A DNA stretch of 64,000 nucleotides, from NCBI RefSeq assembly GCF_023897065.1, contig NZ_JAMHIV010000034.1, forward strand, positions 1 to 64,000. Reading direction: 5' to 3'. The number at the start of each line of letters is the position of its first letter. The stretch's first letter is position 1. The notes beneath the pieces are model-generated. The model saw only the letters and a program-made list of their open reading frames with translations. It was not told the DNA's origin and did no database searches. Positions 40,210-47,836 of the stretch are shown here, piece after piece. Source of the stretch: Crossiella sp. SN42. Lineage in GTDB: Bacteria; Actinomycetota; Actinomycetes; Mycobacteriales; Pseudonocardiaceae. Position numbers and translations under genes: made by a program.

Positions 40210-41448
40210 TCAGCGGGCGTGCCGGGCCAGGTCGGCGTGCGAGCCGGTGGGCATGTAGGCGGGCAGGATGGCATCGACGGAGAAGCCGCCATCGGGGCGG
40301 GGACCGGCGTTGATGGTGCCGCTGACCAGGGCCACCCGCTGGCGCAGGCCGAGCAGGCCGCCGCCGGTGGGCGGCCCGGCGGGGGCCGTGGCGAGGCGGG
40401 CGACGGCGGGGGCGGTGTTGCGGATGCTCAGCCAGACCCGGTCCGCGCCGTAGCGCACGTGCACCCTGACCTGGCTGCCCGGCGCGTGCTTGCGCACGTT
40501 GGCCAGCGCCTCCTGAACGATCCGGAACGCGGTGCGGCCCACCACCGGCGAGGTGTGCACCGGCGAGCCGTCCTGCACCAGGTCCACCCCGATGCCCACC
40601 GACACCGTCTCGGCGACCAGCGCGGACAGGTCCGGCAGCGCGGTCGCCGGGGCTTCCACCGCGGCCTCGCCGTTGGCGCTCTTGGCCGGCAGGGTGCGCA
40701 GCACGCCGACCAGGTCGCGCAGCTCGTCCAGGGCGTGGCAGCCCGCGGCGCGCAGGTCCTCGGCGGCCTGCCGGGTGGCCTCGTCGGGGGCGGTCATCCG
40801 CAGCGCGCCGGCCTGCAGCACCATCAGGCTCACCCGGTGGGTCAGCACGTCGTGCATCTCCCCGGCCAGCCGGACCCGCTGTTCGGCGCGGGCCTGCTCG
40901 GCCAGCAGCCGGGCCTCGGTATCGGCGTGCCCGGCGCATTCGGCCTCGGCGCGGGCCAGCGCGCGGCGGGCCAGCAGGTGGCGGCCCAGCAGCACCGGGA
41001 GCAGGGTGAGCAGCAGTCCGGTGGCGGCGATGCCCAGGTCCAGCCGCCACGGCTGGGCGGCCAGCACCGCGGCCACCCCGGCCAGCGGCCACCACCACCG
41101 CTGCCTCGCGCGGGGCACGGTGAACGCGGCGACGGCGAGCGCGGCGGCCGGCCAGGGCACGGTGGCCAGGTTCGAGGGCAGCAGCAGGCCCGGCACCGCC
41201 AGCTCGGCCAGCACCACCCCGGTCAGCCCGAAGGCCACCGCGGCCGGGGCGACGCTCCGGCCCAGCACCAGCAGGCTGGCCACGGCCTGGCCGAGCACCC
41301 CTGGCCACGGGTAGGCGTCGGCCGGCCACCAGAGCGAGCCGAGCAGCGGGGGCAGCAGACCGATGGCGAGGAGGGCGAGCGCGGCCGCCGCGTCCGCGGG
41401 ACTCGCCCGGCGCGGTGGCCACCATGGCCGGCGGGAAGGTGCCTGCAC
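40210..41448 (-). CDS. Sensor histidine kinase, NarL/DesK type, orphan
   Basis: 412 residues from GTG. An N-terminal membrane sensor with four to six helices (to about 160) leads to the HisKA_3 dimerisation box with the phosphorylated His in RLAGEMHDVLTHRVSLMV, then a HATPase domain (IVQEALANVRKHAPG, GGLLGLRQRVALVSG). Such kinases are normally next to a LuxR-type response regulator; none is adjacent on either side here, so its partner must be elsewhere or lost. The neighbours give no clue to the signal. Confidence 0.9.
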   Translation of the reverse strand: MQAPSRRPWWPPRRASPADAAAALALLAIGLLPPLLGSLWWPADAYPWPGVLGQAVASLLVLGRSVAPAAVAFGLTGVVLAELAVPGLLLPSNLATVPWPAAALAVAAFTVPRARQRWWWPLAGVAAVLAAQPWRLDLGIAATGLLLTLLPVLLGRHLLARRALARAEAECAGHADTEARLLAEQARAEQRVRLAGEMHDVLTHRVSLMVLQAGALRMTAPDEATRQAAEDLRAAGCHALDELRDLVGVLRTLPAKSANGEAAVEAPATALPDLSALVAETVSVGIGVDLVQDGSPVHTSPVVGRTAFRIVQEALANVRKHAPGSQVRVHVRYGADRVWLSIRNTAPAVARLATAPAGPPTGGGLLGLRQRVALVSGTINAGPRPDGGFSVDAILPAYMPTGSHADLARHAR

Positions 41449-41763
41449 ACCCAGAACGGTACTGACTCGACCGTAGGTTCAGGTGAGAGAAACGCCTTTC
41501 GGCCCCCTCAAGTCCCTACTAACGATGTCGTTCGTCGCCCGGGGTGCGCCTTTGGTCGCATTCCGCTGCCCGTGCGGGCAGGCCGCGACGGCAGCTGGTC
41601 CGGGGACTTACCGGTTTCGGGTCCTGGCGACCCCGCGCACCACGCCAGGACGCGAAACCGCAGGTGCAATCGATGTCCCGTCGATCGATGCTACGCACTA
41701 CGGCCGCACCGGGGAGCGTCCTTTCGGCCCAATCGGCACCCGGCTGAATTGAAACTGGCCGGT
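41449..41763. other. 315-bp intergenic region with a long hairpin
   Basis: No gene supported. It contains the 17-bp stem at 41613-41659 and short direct repeats (cctttcggccc near 41490 and 41720). It separates the histidine kinase from the DUF1232 gene, both on the minus strand, so the kinase promoter must be in its proximal part. Confidence 0.45.
41613..41659 (-). terminator. 17-bp hairpin, probable terminator of the DUF1232 gene
   Basis: ggtttcgggtcctggcg (41613-41629) pairs with cgccaggacgcgaaacc (41643-41659) with one mismatch and a 13-base loop, about 105 bp after the DUF1232 stop. It could instead be a regulatory element of the kinase gene. Confidence 0.6.
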
Positions 41764-42258
41764 CTACTTTTTCGGCGTGGAATTGCCGCGTTCCACCTCG
41801 ACGAACCGGCCGGTCTCCGCGCGCAGCTGCGCCAGCAGGAAGGCGCCGAGGCCGACGTCGTCGGTGAGTCCGATGAACGGCAGGAACACCTCGGGCAGCA
41901 GGTCGATCGGGGAGATGATGTAGATGATCCCGGCGATCCAGAACAACCGTTTGGACCACGGCGGCGCGGGATAGCGGCGGTCGCGCATCGCGCGCAGCAT
42001 CCTGGGCAGCGCCCGCGCCCGCTGCACGGTGCTGGGCGAACCCAGGCCCTTGCGCCTGCGCACCGCGCGCACGATGCCCGCGACCAGGAACAGCCCGCCG
42101 AGCACGGTCAGCAGGATGGCCACCGTGGTCGGCTCCAGCCACAGCACCGATGAGGACAGCCGCCAGAAGGCCAGCCCGCCCAGCACGAGCAGCCCTGCCC
42201 CGAGAACCAGCACCCGACCTCCCCGACTCCTTGACCAGACAAGGGTTCCCGGTCGCAT
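41764..42258 (-). CDS. DUF1232 (YkvA-like) membrane protein
   Basis: 164 residues. Two N-terminal membrane helices (VLVLGAGLLVLGGLAFW; VAILLTVLGGLFLVAGIV), a basic cytosolic loop, and the C-terminal DUF1232 hallmark IIYIISPIDLLPE followed by GLTDDVGLGAFLL. Family function unknown. Monocistronic by appearance, divergent from arfA with about 95 bp between starts. Confidence 0.85.
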   Translation of the reverse strand: MRPGTLVWSRSRGGRVLVLGAGLLVLGGLAFWRLSSSVLWLEPTTVAILLTVLGGLFLVAGIVRAVRRRKGLGSPSTVQRARALPRMLRAMRDRRYPAPPWSKRLFWIAGIIYIISPIDLLPEVFLPFIGLTDDVGLGAFLLAQLRAETGRFVEVERGNSTPKK

Positions 42259-42352
42259 GATCGCTGAACCAGGTGAACTCTCCGGCGTGTCACCAGGATA
42301 GCCCGCAGCGGGCTGGCGCGAGCGCGGCGCGTTTCGCTACAACCCGGTGCCC

Positions 42353-43402
42353 ATGGACCAGACAGCAGAGCCGCAAGCCCCGCCGCACCCCCGTCCACAG
42401 TGGATCGGCTGGGCGCTGACCGCGGTCGCGGTGCCCGTGCTGCTGGCCGGTCTTGGCGTGGCCGTGGCCGGGCCGAGGATCGAGCACGAGCTGACCGCCA
42501 GGGCCCGCGCCGCGCTGGGCGGGGCAGGCCACCCGGACGCCCAGGTGGCCGCGGCAGGCCGGGAGCTGACCCTGGCCGGGCTGCCGGGGGAGCGGCTGGC
42601 CGCGCTGAGCACCATGGTGGCCAACCTGCCCGGCGTGGACTCGGTGGTGGCCCGGGAGCTGGCCCCCACCCCGGTGCTGCTGCGGGTGCGCGACGGCGAG
42701 TTACTCCTCTCGGCCACCGGGCACAGCGAGCTGGCCACCCGGCGGCTGCTGGACGCGGTGGCCGCCCGCTGTCCCGGCCACCAGGTCACCGACCTGACGC
42801 TGACCGCGCCCGGCACCGGCCCCGACCTGCCTGCCGAGGAGCTGGCCCGGCTGGCCCAGGCCGCCGCCGAGGCCAGGGGCGCCGACCTCACCGTGGCCAT
42901 CCGGCCCGAGGGCGTGACCGTGCGCGGGGTGGTGGCCGACGCCGACCAGCGCAACACCCTCATCGAGCGGCTGCGCACCCGGTGGGCCGGTCCGGTCAGC
43001 GCGGACGGGCTCACCGTCGGGCCCTCGCCGCTGCCGTCCACTGTGGACATCCGGGCGCTGGACGCCGCGGTCGGCCGGATGGTCGACGGCGCGGGCGGGA
43101 TCAGCTTCGAGGCGGCCACCGTGCGCTGGGGCGAGGGGCACGGGCCCCGGCTGGTGGAGCGGATCGGCAGGCTGCTGCGGGTGGCGCCCAAGTCGCTGAT
43201 CACGGTGACCGCCTGGGCCTCGGAGGAGCAGCCGCCCGGTGTCGACCCGCGCAAGCTGGCCGGCCGGCGCGCCGAGCTGGTGCGCGACCTGCTTGCCGGA
43301 CAAGGGATTCCGCGTGAGCTGATCACCACCGTGGCCAGGGTCGAGCCCGGCCCGGAGACCTTCGTCCCGCACCTGCGCCGCGCGCGGGTCGCTGTCAGCT
43401 AG
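42353..43402 (+). CDS. arfA: ArfA/OmpATb-like channel-forming protein
   Basis: 349 residues (ATG at 42353; a GTG two codons earlier is possible). One N-terminal membrane helix (WALTAVAVPVLLAGLGVAVA) anchors the protein, a BON-like domain follows (about 40-230), and the C-terminus is an OmpA-like domain (GGISFEAATVRWGEGHGPRL, ASEEQPPGVDPRKLAGRRAE, LVRDLLAGQGIPRELITTVA). This is the architecture of mycobacterial ArfA (OmpATb), linked there to growth at acid pH. The next gene encodes an ArfC-like accessory protein, supporting the call. No separate ArfB is visible. Confidence 0.82.
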   Translation: MDQTAEPQAPPHPRPQWIGWALTAVAVPVLLAGLGVAVAGPRIEHELTARARAALGGAGHPDAQVAAAGRELTLAGLPGERLAALSTMVANLPGVDSVVARELAPTPVLLRVRDGELLLSATGHSELATRRLLDAVAARCPGHQVTDLTLTAPGTGPDLPAEELARLAQAAAEARGADLTVAIRPEGVTVRGVVADADQRNTLIERLRTRWAGPVSADGLTVGPSPLPSTVDIRALDAAVGRMVDGAGGISFEAATVRWGEGHGPRLVERIGRLLRVAPKSLITVTAWASEEQPPGVDPRKLAGRRAELVRDLLAGQGIPRELITTVARVEPGPETFVPHLRRARVAVS

Positions 43403-43412
43403 GAGCGAAACG

Positions 43413-43775
43413 ATGATGTGGTTGTTCTGGCAGGTCTTCCTGCTGTGCCTGGCCGCCTTCCTCACCGGCGGCCTGCTGAGCTGGCTGCTGCTGGTGCGCC
43501 CGCTGGCCGAGCGCCGGGAGCAGGCTCCGGTGGCCACCGAGGTGGTCGAGGTGGTGCCGCAGCGGGTGGAAACCGTGCTGCCGCAACCGGAACCGGTCGC
43601 CGAGGTCGTGCTCGGCTCGGTCAAGGGCAACACCCGGACCAAGCGCTACCACACCCCGGACTCGCCCTACTTCAACCGCACCAAGGGCGACATCTGGTTC
43701 GCCTCGGCCGCCGAGGCCGAGCAGGCCGGCTACACCCCGGGCGTGGCCCGCCGCCGCACCCCGGTCCCGTCCTAA
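43413..43775 (+). CDS. arfC: ArfC-like membrane protein with C-terminal sunset-type domain
   Basis: 120 residues; aggagcgaaacg precedes the ATG. One membrane helix at the N-terminus (VFLLCLAAFLTGGLLSWLLL), a Val/Glu/Pro-rich linker, and a C-terminal domain with GNTRTKRYHTPDSPYFNRTK and GDIWFASAAEAEQAGYTP, which matches the pattern of the small actinobacterial domain called sunset. Ten bases after arfA, so co-transcribed; likely an accessory component of the ArfA channel. Its TAA overlaps the stop of the convergent J-domain gene. Confidence 0.78.
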   Translation: MMWLFWQVFLLCLAAFLTGGLLSWLLLVRPLAERREQAPVATEVVEVVPQRVETVLPQPEPVAEVVLGSVKGNTRTKRYHTPDSPYFNRTKGDIWFASAAEAEQAGYTPGVARRRTPVPS

Positions 43776-44965
43776 CGAACGCTCTCCGGCTGCACCACCT
43801 GGCCCAGCACCACCCGGAACAGGTCCCGGTCCACCGTGCTGGGCTCGGCGGCCAGCCACTGCCCGATCTCGGCGATGAACTGCTCAGGACTCATCGGCGG
43901 GGCGGCCACCTCCGGCGCCTCGCCGGTGGTGATCTCCCCGGCCCGGTTGGGGTAGAGCACCAGCACCCCGCGCACCTCCACCTCGGGCAGCAGGTCGCGG
44001 AAGGCCTCCACGCCCTCGGGCAGCCGGGTGCCGCCGCCGCGGTAGGGGTGGCCGTTGCGGCGCAGGGCCCCGGTCTCGTCGGCGGTGTAGTGGCCGGGCA
44101 GCCACAGCTTCGACTCGATCAGCACCAGTCGCCGCCCGCAGAGCACGGCGTGGTCGATGTCGGCGAACACCGAGTCCGGCCAGGCCAGCCCGTGGAAGAT
44201 GCGCACCCCCGGCAACCGGGTCAGGTAGCGGCCGAGCAGCCGCGCGGTGAGCTGCTCGGCGACATCGCCCTCCTCGGCGCCGGGCCGGCCGAACACGGTG
44301 CGGATGCCGAACTCGGCGGTGAACTCCCGGTCCGCGCGGCTGGCTGCCAGCTGCCCGCGCCACAGGTGCAGGGTGACCCCGGTGACCCCGGCGAAGACGG
44401 CCAGCCACAGGCCGATCAGCCACACCGAGCCGGTCAGCACGGGCAGCAGCACCCACATCGCCAGCCAGGCCGCCAGCGAGCCGAAGGCGGGCCCGTGGCC
44501 CGGCCCGGTCGGCGGCACCAGGCGCACCCGCTCCACCGGGTCGACCTCGGGCCACCACGGGATGGTGTCCGGGTCCAGCCGCGGCATGGCCGGGGTGAAC
44601 TCGGGGTCCGGGCCGAAGGTGCGGGTCTTGCGCGCGGCGCCGGTGCGCGGCCACGGCCTGGCCCGCTGCCGGGTGCCGCGGCGGGGCGGTTCCGGGGCCT
44701 CGACGGTGACCTCGATGTCGGACTCGTCGATCCAGTCCTCGGACTCGTCCCAGTCGTCCTCGTCGTCCTCGCCGCGGTCGTAGTCGGCCCGCCGGTCCGG
44801 GTCGTTGAGCGTCTCGTAGGCCTCGCGCAGCAGCCGGAACGAGCCCGAGGTGCCGCCCGCGTCCGGGTGCATGACCTTGGCCAGCGCGCGATAGGCGGTC
44901 TTGATCTCCGCCGCGGTCGCGGTCCGGCCGACGCCAAGCAGCTCGTAGTAGTCGACCGCGCCCAC
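43772..44965 (-). CDS. J-domain and NERD nuclease-like membrane protein
   Basis: 397 residues from GTG at 44965 (ggtgggcggga upstream; further starts upstream are possible but would precede the J-domain with nonsense). The J-domain is at 5-70 (VDYYELLGVGRTATAAEIKT, HPD in VMHPDAGG), then an acidic Asp/Glu linker, two membrane helices (LAAWLAMWVLLPVLTGSVWL and following), and a C-terminal NERD domain (FADIDHAVLCGRRLVLIESK with catalytic Asp and Glu-x-Lys). J-domain plus NERD is an unusual but recurring actinobacterial fusion; target of the nuclease-like part is unknown. Confidence 0.8.
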   Translation of the reverse strand: MGAVDYYELLGVGRTATAAEIKTAYRALAKVMHPDAGGTSGSFRLLREAYETLNDPDRRADYDRGEDDEDDWDESEDWIDESDIEVTVEAPEPPRRGTRQRARPWPRTGAARKTRTFGPDPEFTPAMPRLDPDTIPWWPEVDPVERVRLVPPTGPGHGPAFGSLAAWLAMWVLLPVLTGSVWLIGLWLAVFAGVTGVTLHLWRGQLAASRADREFTAEFGIRTVFGRPGAEEGDVAEQLTARLLGRYLTRLPGVRIFHGLAWPDSVFADIDHAVLCGRRLVLIESKLWLPGHYTADETGALRRNGHPYRGGGTRLPEGVEAFRDLLPEVEVRGVLVLYPNRAGEITTGEAPEVAAPPMSPEQFIAEIGQWLAAEPSTVDRDLFRVVLGQVVQPESVR

Positions 44966-45165
44966 GATCCCGCCCACCTTCCGTGTCTGCGCGAACACCC
45001 TATGGGGTGCCCGCGGAAGATGATCACCCGCCTCCACCTTGCGGGCTGGAGCGGAAGGAGTGATAAGCGATCCGTATTTCGACCAGTGTTCTGCATATAC
45101 CCGAGCGCGAAAGGCCACCCTTCCTCTAACGTGATAGCCGACACACACGAAAGGCGGTAGCCGTC

Positions 45166-45330
45166 ATGATGGAACAGGTCCGAGAACGCACCGAGCCCGC
45201 GCCCAGGGTCGGGCTCCCGGTGCAGGCCGAGCGCCAGAGCAGGTCGCGCCAGGTGGCCGGGAGCCCGATCCCGCAGTGGCTGCTCGACGACGAGACCTTC
45301 GAGCCGCACATTGTGCGCGGACTGGACTGA
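45166..45330 (+). CDS. 54-residue soluble peptide of unknown function
   Basis: ATG-ATG start with gaaaggcggtag upstream. The product begins MMEQVRERTEPAPRVGLPVQ, is charged, lacks Cys, signal or membrane helix, and ends SPIPQWLLDDETFEPHIVRG-LD. Codon use is genome-like (high GC third position) and the upstream 100 bp is A/T-richer, as for a promoter. The shape (basic N-terminal half, conserved-looking acidic C-terminal core) recalls RiPP precursors, but no modifying enzyme is nearby. Divergent from the J-domain gene. Function unknown. Confidence 0.55.
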   Translation: MMEQVRERTEPAPRVGLPVQAERQSRSRQVAGSPIPQWLLDDETFEPHIVRGLD

Positions 45331-45511
45331 CTCGTTTCGTAATAACGTCCCGGTCTCGACGACCCCTCCGAGATCCGGGCCCACAGTTTTACCTTCCCCG
45401 ACCGGGTGATTTCCGGAGTGGACGGCATCGAGGCGCTGACGCGGTGATCCCGCGAACCAGCGCCGCGCCACCACACCGTTGAGGCCCGACCCGGTCCTGG
45501 GAGTCCTCCCC

Positions 45512-45985
45512 TCAGCTCACCGTCGAGCGCGTGCCGTTGGTCTCGCGCAACGTGCGCATGGCTTCGGCGAGGGCGGCGGCCTGCTCGGACCCGAGCGGGG
45601 TGAGCACGGTGCGGCGCAGGTTGTCCGCACCGGCCCGGCGGGCCGCCGCCGCTACTTCCTCCCCGTGCTCGGTCAGCACCGCGTAGGTGACTCTGCGGTC
45701 GTTCTCGCACGGCTCCCGGCGGATCAGCCCCGCCTTGACCATGCGGTCGGCCACCTTGGTGAACCCGCCGCTGGTGAGCGCGGCCTCGTTGGCCAGCCTG
45801 GTCATCTGCATCCGGTGGCCCTCGGAGCGGATCAGTCGCAGCAGGATGTCGAAGGGGGCCGGTTGCAGGCCGAACTTCTCCGCGATCTCGCTCATCAGGC
45901 GGTCCTGGGTGGCCAGGTAGCCCTCGATCACCAGGCCCCACCAGGTGATGATCTCGTCATCGGCGATCTTGTCCGGCTCGGTCAT
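45512..45985 (-). CDS. MarR-family regulator, MhqR-like
   Basis: 157 residues. Winged helix typical of MarR: PAPFDILLRLIRSEGHRMQM, TRLANEAALTSGGFTKVADR, and the wing DRRVTYAVLTEHGEEV. It is divergent from genes encoding an MhqO-like dioxygenase and an MhqD-like hydrolase. In Bacillus the MarR protein MhqR represses exactly these functions and is released by quinones, so a similar role is likely. Candidate operator at 46021-46035. Confidence 0.88.
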   Translation of the reverse strand: MTEPDKIADDEIITWWGLVIEGYLATQDRLMSEIAEKFGLQPAPFDILLRLIRSEGHRMQMTRLANEAALTSGGFTKVADRMVKAGLIRREPCENDRRVTYAVLTEHGEEVAAAARRAGADNLRRTVLTPLGSEQAAALAEAMRTLRETNGTRSTVS

Positions 45986-46020
45986 GCCGCCAGCATAGCC
46001 ACGCACCCCTTCCGGGGAAA

Positions 46021-46035
46021 CTTCTTGCGAGGAAG
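46021..46035. promoter_or_regulatory. Candidate MarR operator
   Basis: cttcttgcgaggaag is an imperfect 15-bp dyad between the divergent MarR and dioxygenase genes, 26 bp before the dioxygenase start. Placement and size suit a MarR dimer. Confidence 0.5.
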
Positions 46036-46060
46036 ATAATCCCGGCGTAGCGTCTCCGGC

Positions 46061-47005
46061 ATGAGCATCCAGACCAGCGGGCTGCACCACGTCACCGCGA
46101 TCGGCGGCGACCCCCAGCGCAACGTCGACTTCTACCTGCGCGCACTCGGTCTGCGCCTGGTCAAGACGACCGTCAATTTTGATGATCCTGGGACGTACCA
46201 CCTCTACTACGGCGACGGCTCCGGCCGGCCGGGCTCGCTGATCACCTTCTTCCCGTGGAAGGACGCGCCCCTGGGCAGGCGCGGCACCGGGCAGGCGACC
46301 ACCACCTCCTTCTCCGTGCCGGAGTCCTCCCTCGGCTGGTGGCGGCAGCACCTGGCCAAGGCCGGCGCGCCGGTCAGTGAGATCAAGGGCCGCGACGGCG
46401 AGGAAGCCCTGCTCTTCCGCGACCCGGACGGCCTGGAGCTGTCCCTGGTGGCGCACCCGCAGGAAGACCCGCGCGATCCCTGGGACCACGGCCTGGTCCC
46501 GCCCGAGCACGCCATCCGCGGCCTGCACTCGGTGACCCTGTCCGTCACCGCGGAACAGGCCACCGCGGGCACCCTCACCGAGGACCTCGGCCTGCGCTTC
46601 GTCGGCCAGGAGGGCAACCGGCTGCGGTTCGAGGCCGGGGACGGCGGTCCGGGGTCCCTGGTCGACGTGCTGGTGCGTCCCGGGGACGAGCGCGGGCTGG
46701 TCGCGGTCGGCACCGTGCACCACGTGGCCTGGCGGGTGCCGGATGAGGCCACCCAGGTGTCCTGGCGGGACGAGCTGCTCGACCGGGGCGTCCGGGTCAC
46801 CGAGATCCTGGACCGGCAGTACTTCCGGTCCATCTACTTCCGCGAGCCCGGCGGCACCCTGCTGGAGGTGGCCACCGACGGCCCCGGCTTCGCCGCCGAC
46901 GAGCCGCTGCTGGAGCTGGGCCGCGCGCTGAAGCTGCCGCCGTGGCTGGAGCCCAGCCGCGAGCAGATCCAGCGCGCGCTGCCGAAGCTGGAGCTCCCGG
47001 CGTGA
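46061..47005 (+). CDS. Ring-cleaving dioxygenase, MhqO-like (double VOC)
   Basis: 314 residues with two VOC modules. Metal ligands are seen in SGLHHVTAIGGDPQRNVDFY (His), IRGLHSVTLSV and GTVHHVAWRVP (His), and PGGTLLEVATDGPGF (Glu). The overall sequence matches the MhqO/MhqA group that opens hydroquinone/catechol rings. Regulated by the divergent MarR gene; its stop overlaps the hydrolase start (GTGA), so both are one operon for detoxifying quinones or catechols. Confidence 0.9.
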   Translation: MSIQTSGLHHVTAIGGDPQRNVDFYLRALGLRLVKTTVNFDDPGTYHLYYGDGSGRPGSLITFFPWKDAPLGRRGTGQATTTSFSVPESSLGWWRQHLAKAGAPVSEIKGRDGEEALLFRDPDGLELSLVAHPQEDPRDPWDHGLVPPEHAIRGLHSVTLSVTAEQATAGTLTEDLGLRFVGQEGNRLRFEAGDGGPGSLVDVLVRPGDERGLVAVGTVHHVAWRVPDEATQVSWRDELLDRGVRVTEILDRQYFRSIYFREPGGTLLEVATDGPGFAADEPLLELGRALKLPPWLEPSREQIQRALPKLELPA

Positions 47006-47604
47006 ACCTGACGCACCAGTTCCGCGAGGGCGACCCGGCCGAGCCGGTGCTGCTGCTGTTGCACGGCACCGGCGGCGGCCCGGCAGACCTCCTGGGCCTG
47101 GCCGAGCACCTGAGCCCCGGCGCGGCCACCCTCGCGCCGCTGGGCCCGGTGTCCGAGCACGGCATGGCCCGCTGGTTCCGCCGCCTGGCCGAGGGCGTCT
47201 TCGACCACGAGGACGTCCACAGGCGCGCGGGCGAGCTGGCCGAGTTCATCCTGGCGGCCAAGGAGAAGTACGGGCTGGGGGAGCGGCGGCTGGTCGCGGT
47301 CGGCTTCTCCAACGGCGCCAACATCGCCGCCGCGGTCACGCTGCTGCATCCGGAGGTGCTGCGCGAGGCGGCCCTGTTCGCCGCGATGAGCCCGCTGCCC
47401 GAGGACCCCGGCACGGATCTCACGGGCAACAGGGTGTTCCTGGCCAACGGCACCGCCGACCAGATGGCGCCACTGGCCTCGGTGGACCGCCTGGAGGCCA
47501 CGTTGCGGGCCCGCGGCGCGGAGGTCACCGCCTTCCGTCACCCAGGCGGGCACCAGCTCACCCTGGGAGCGGCCCAGGCCGCGGCCGGCTGGCTCAACGC
47601 CTGA
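47002..47604 (+). CDS. MhqD-like phospholipase/carboxylesterase
   Basis: 200 residues from GTG overlapping the dioxygenase stop. Alpha/beta hydrolase of the phospholipase/carboxylesterase family: VLLLLHGTGGGPADLL, nucleophile VAVGFSNGANIAAAV (Ser in GFSNG), Asp in NGTADQMAP, His in RHPGGHQLTL. Family members in mhq operons hydrolyse products of quinone ring cleavage or of quinone adducts. Complete and operonic. Confidence 0.9.
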   Translation: MNLTHQFREGDPAEPVLLLLHGTGGGPADLLGLAEHLSPGAATLAPLGPVSEHGMARWFRRLAEGVFDHEDVHRRAGELAEFILAAKEKYGLGERRLVAVGFSNGANIAAAVTLLHPEVLREAALFAAMSPLPEDPGTDLTGNRVFLANGTADQMAPLASVDRLEATLRARGAEVTAFRHPGGHQLTLGAAQAAAGWLNA

Positions 47605-47617
47605 GATGATTCCCGCC

Positions 47618-47836
47618 ATGCACATCCGCACGGTGGAGATCAGCGACGACATGATCCGGCTCGGTCAGTTCCTCAAGCTGGCCGGGCTGGCCGAGGACGG
47701 CGGGCAGGCGAAGTCGCTGATCGAGGAGGAAGAGGTCACCGTGAACGGGCGGGTGGAGACCCGGCGCGGCGCCCAGTTGCGCGACGGCGACGTGGTCGCG
47801 GTGGGCGAGGAGAAGGCCAGGGTGGTCACGGCCTGA
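47618..47836 (+). CDS. S4-domain RNA-binding protein (YaaA/YbcJ-like)
   Basis: 72 residues (ATG at 47618; an in-frame ATG at 47606 adds four residues). Almost the whole protein is an S4 domain: IRLGQFLKLAGLAEDGGQAK, LIEEEEVTVNGRVETRRGAQ, LRDGDVV. Binds structured RNA, probably ribosomal. Its last 11 bases overlap the 3' end of the convergent LuxR-type gene. Confidence 0.88.
   Translation: MHIRTVEISDDMIRLGQFLKLAGLAEDGGQAKSLIEEEEVTVNGRVETRRGAQLRDGDVVAVGEEKARVVTA

Noticed and set aside
45331-45447. A second small peptide gene after the 54-residue peptide
   Set aside because: The readable stretch is preceded by a stop and has no start codon or ribosome site.
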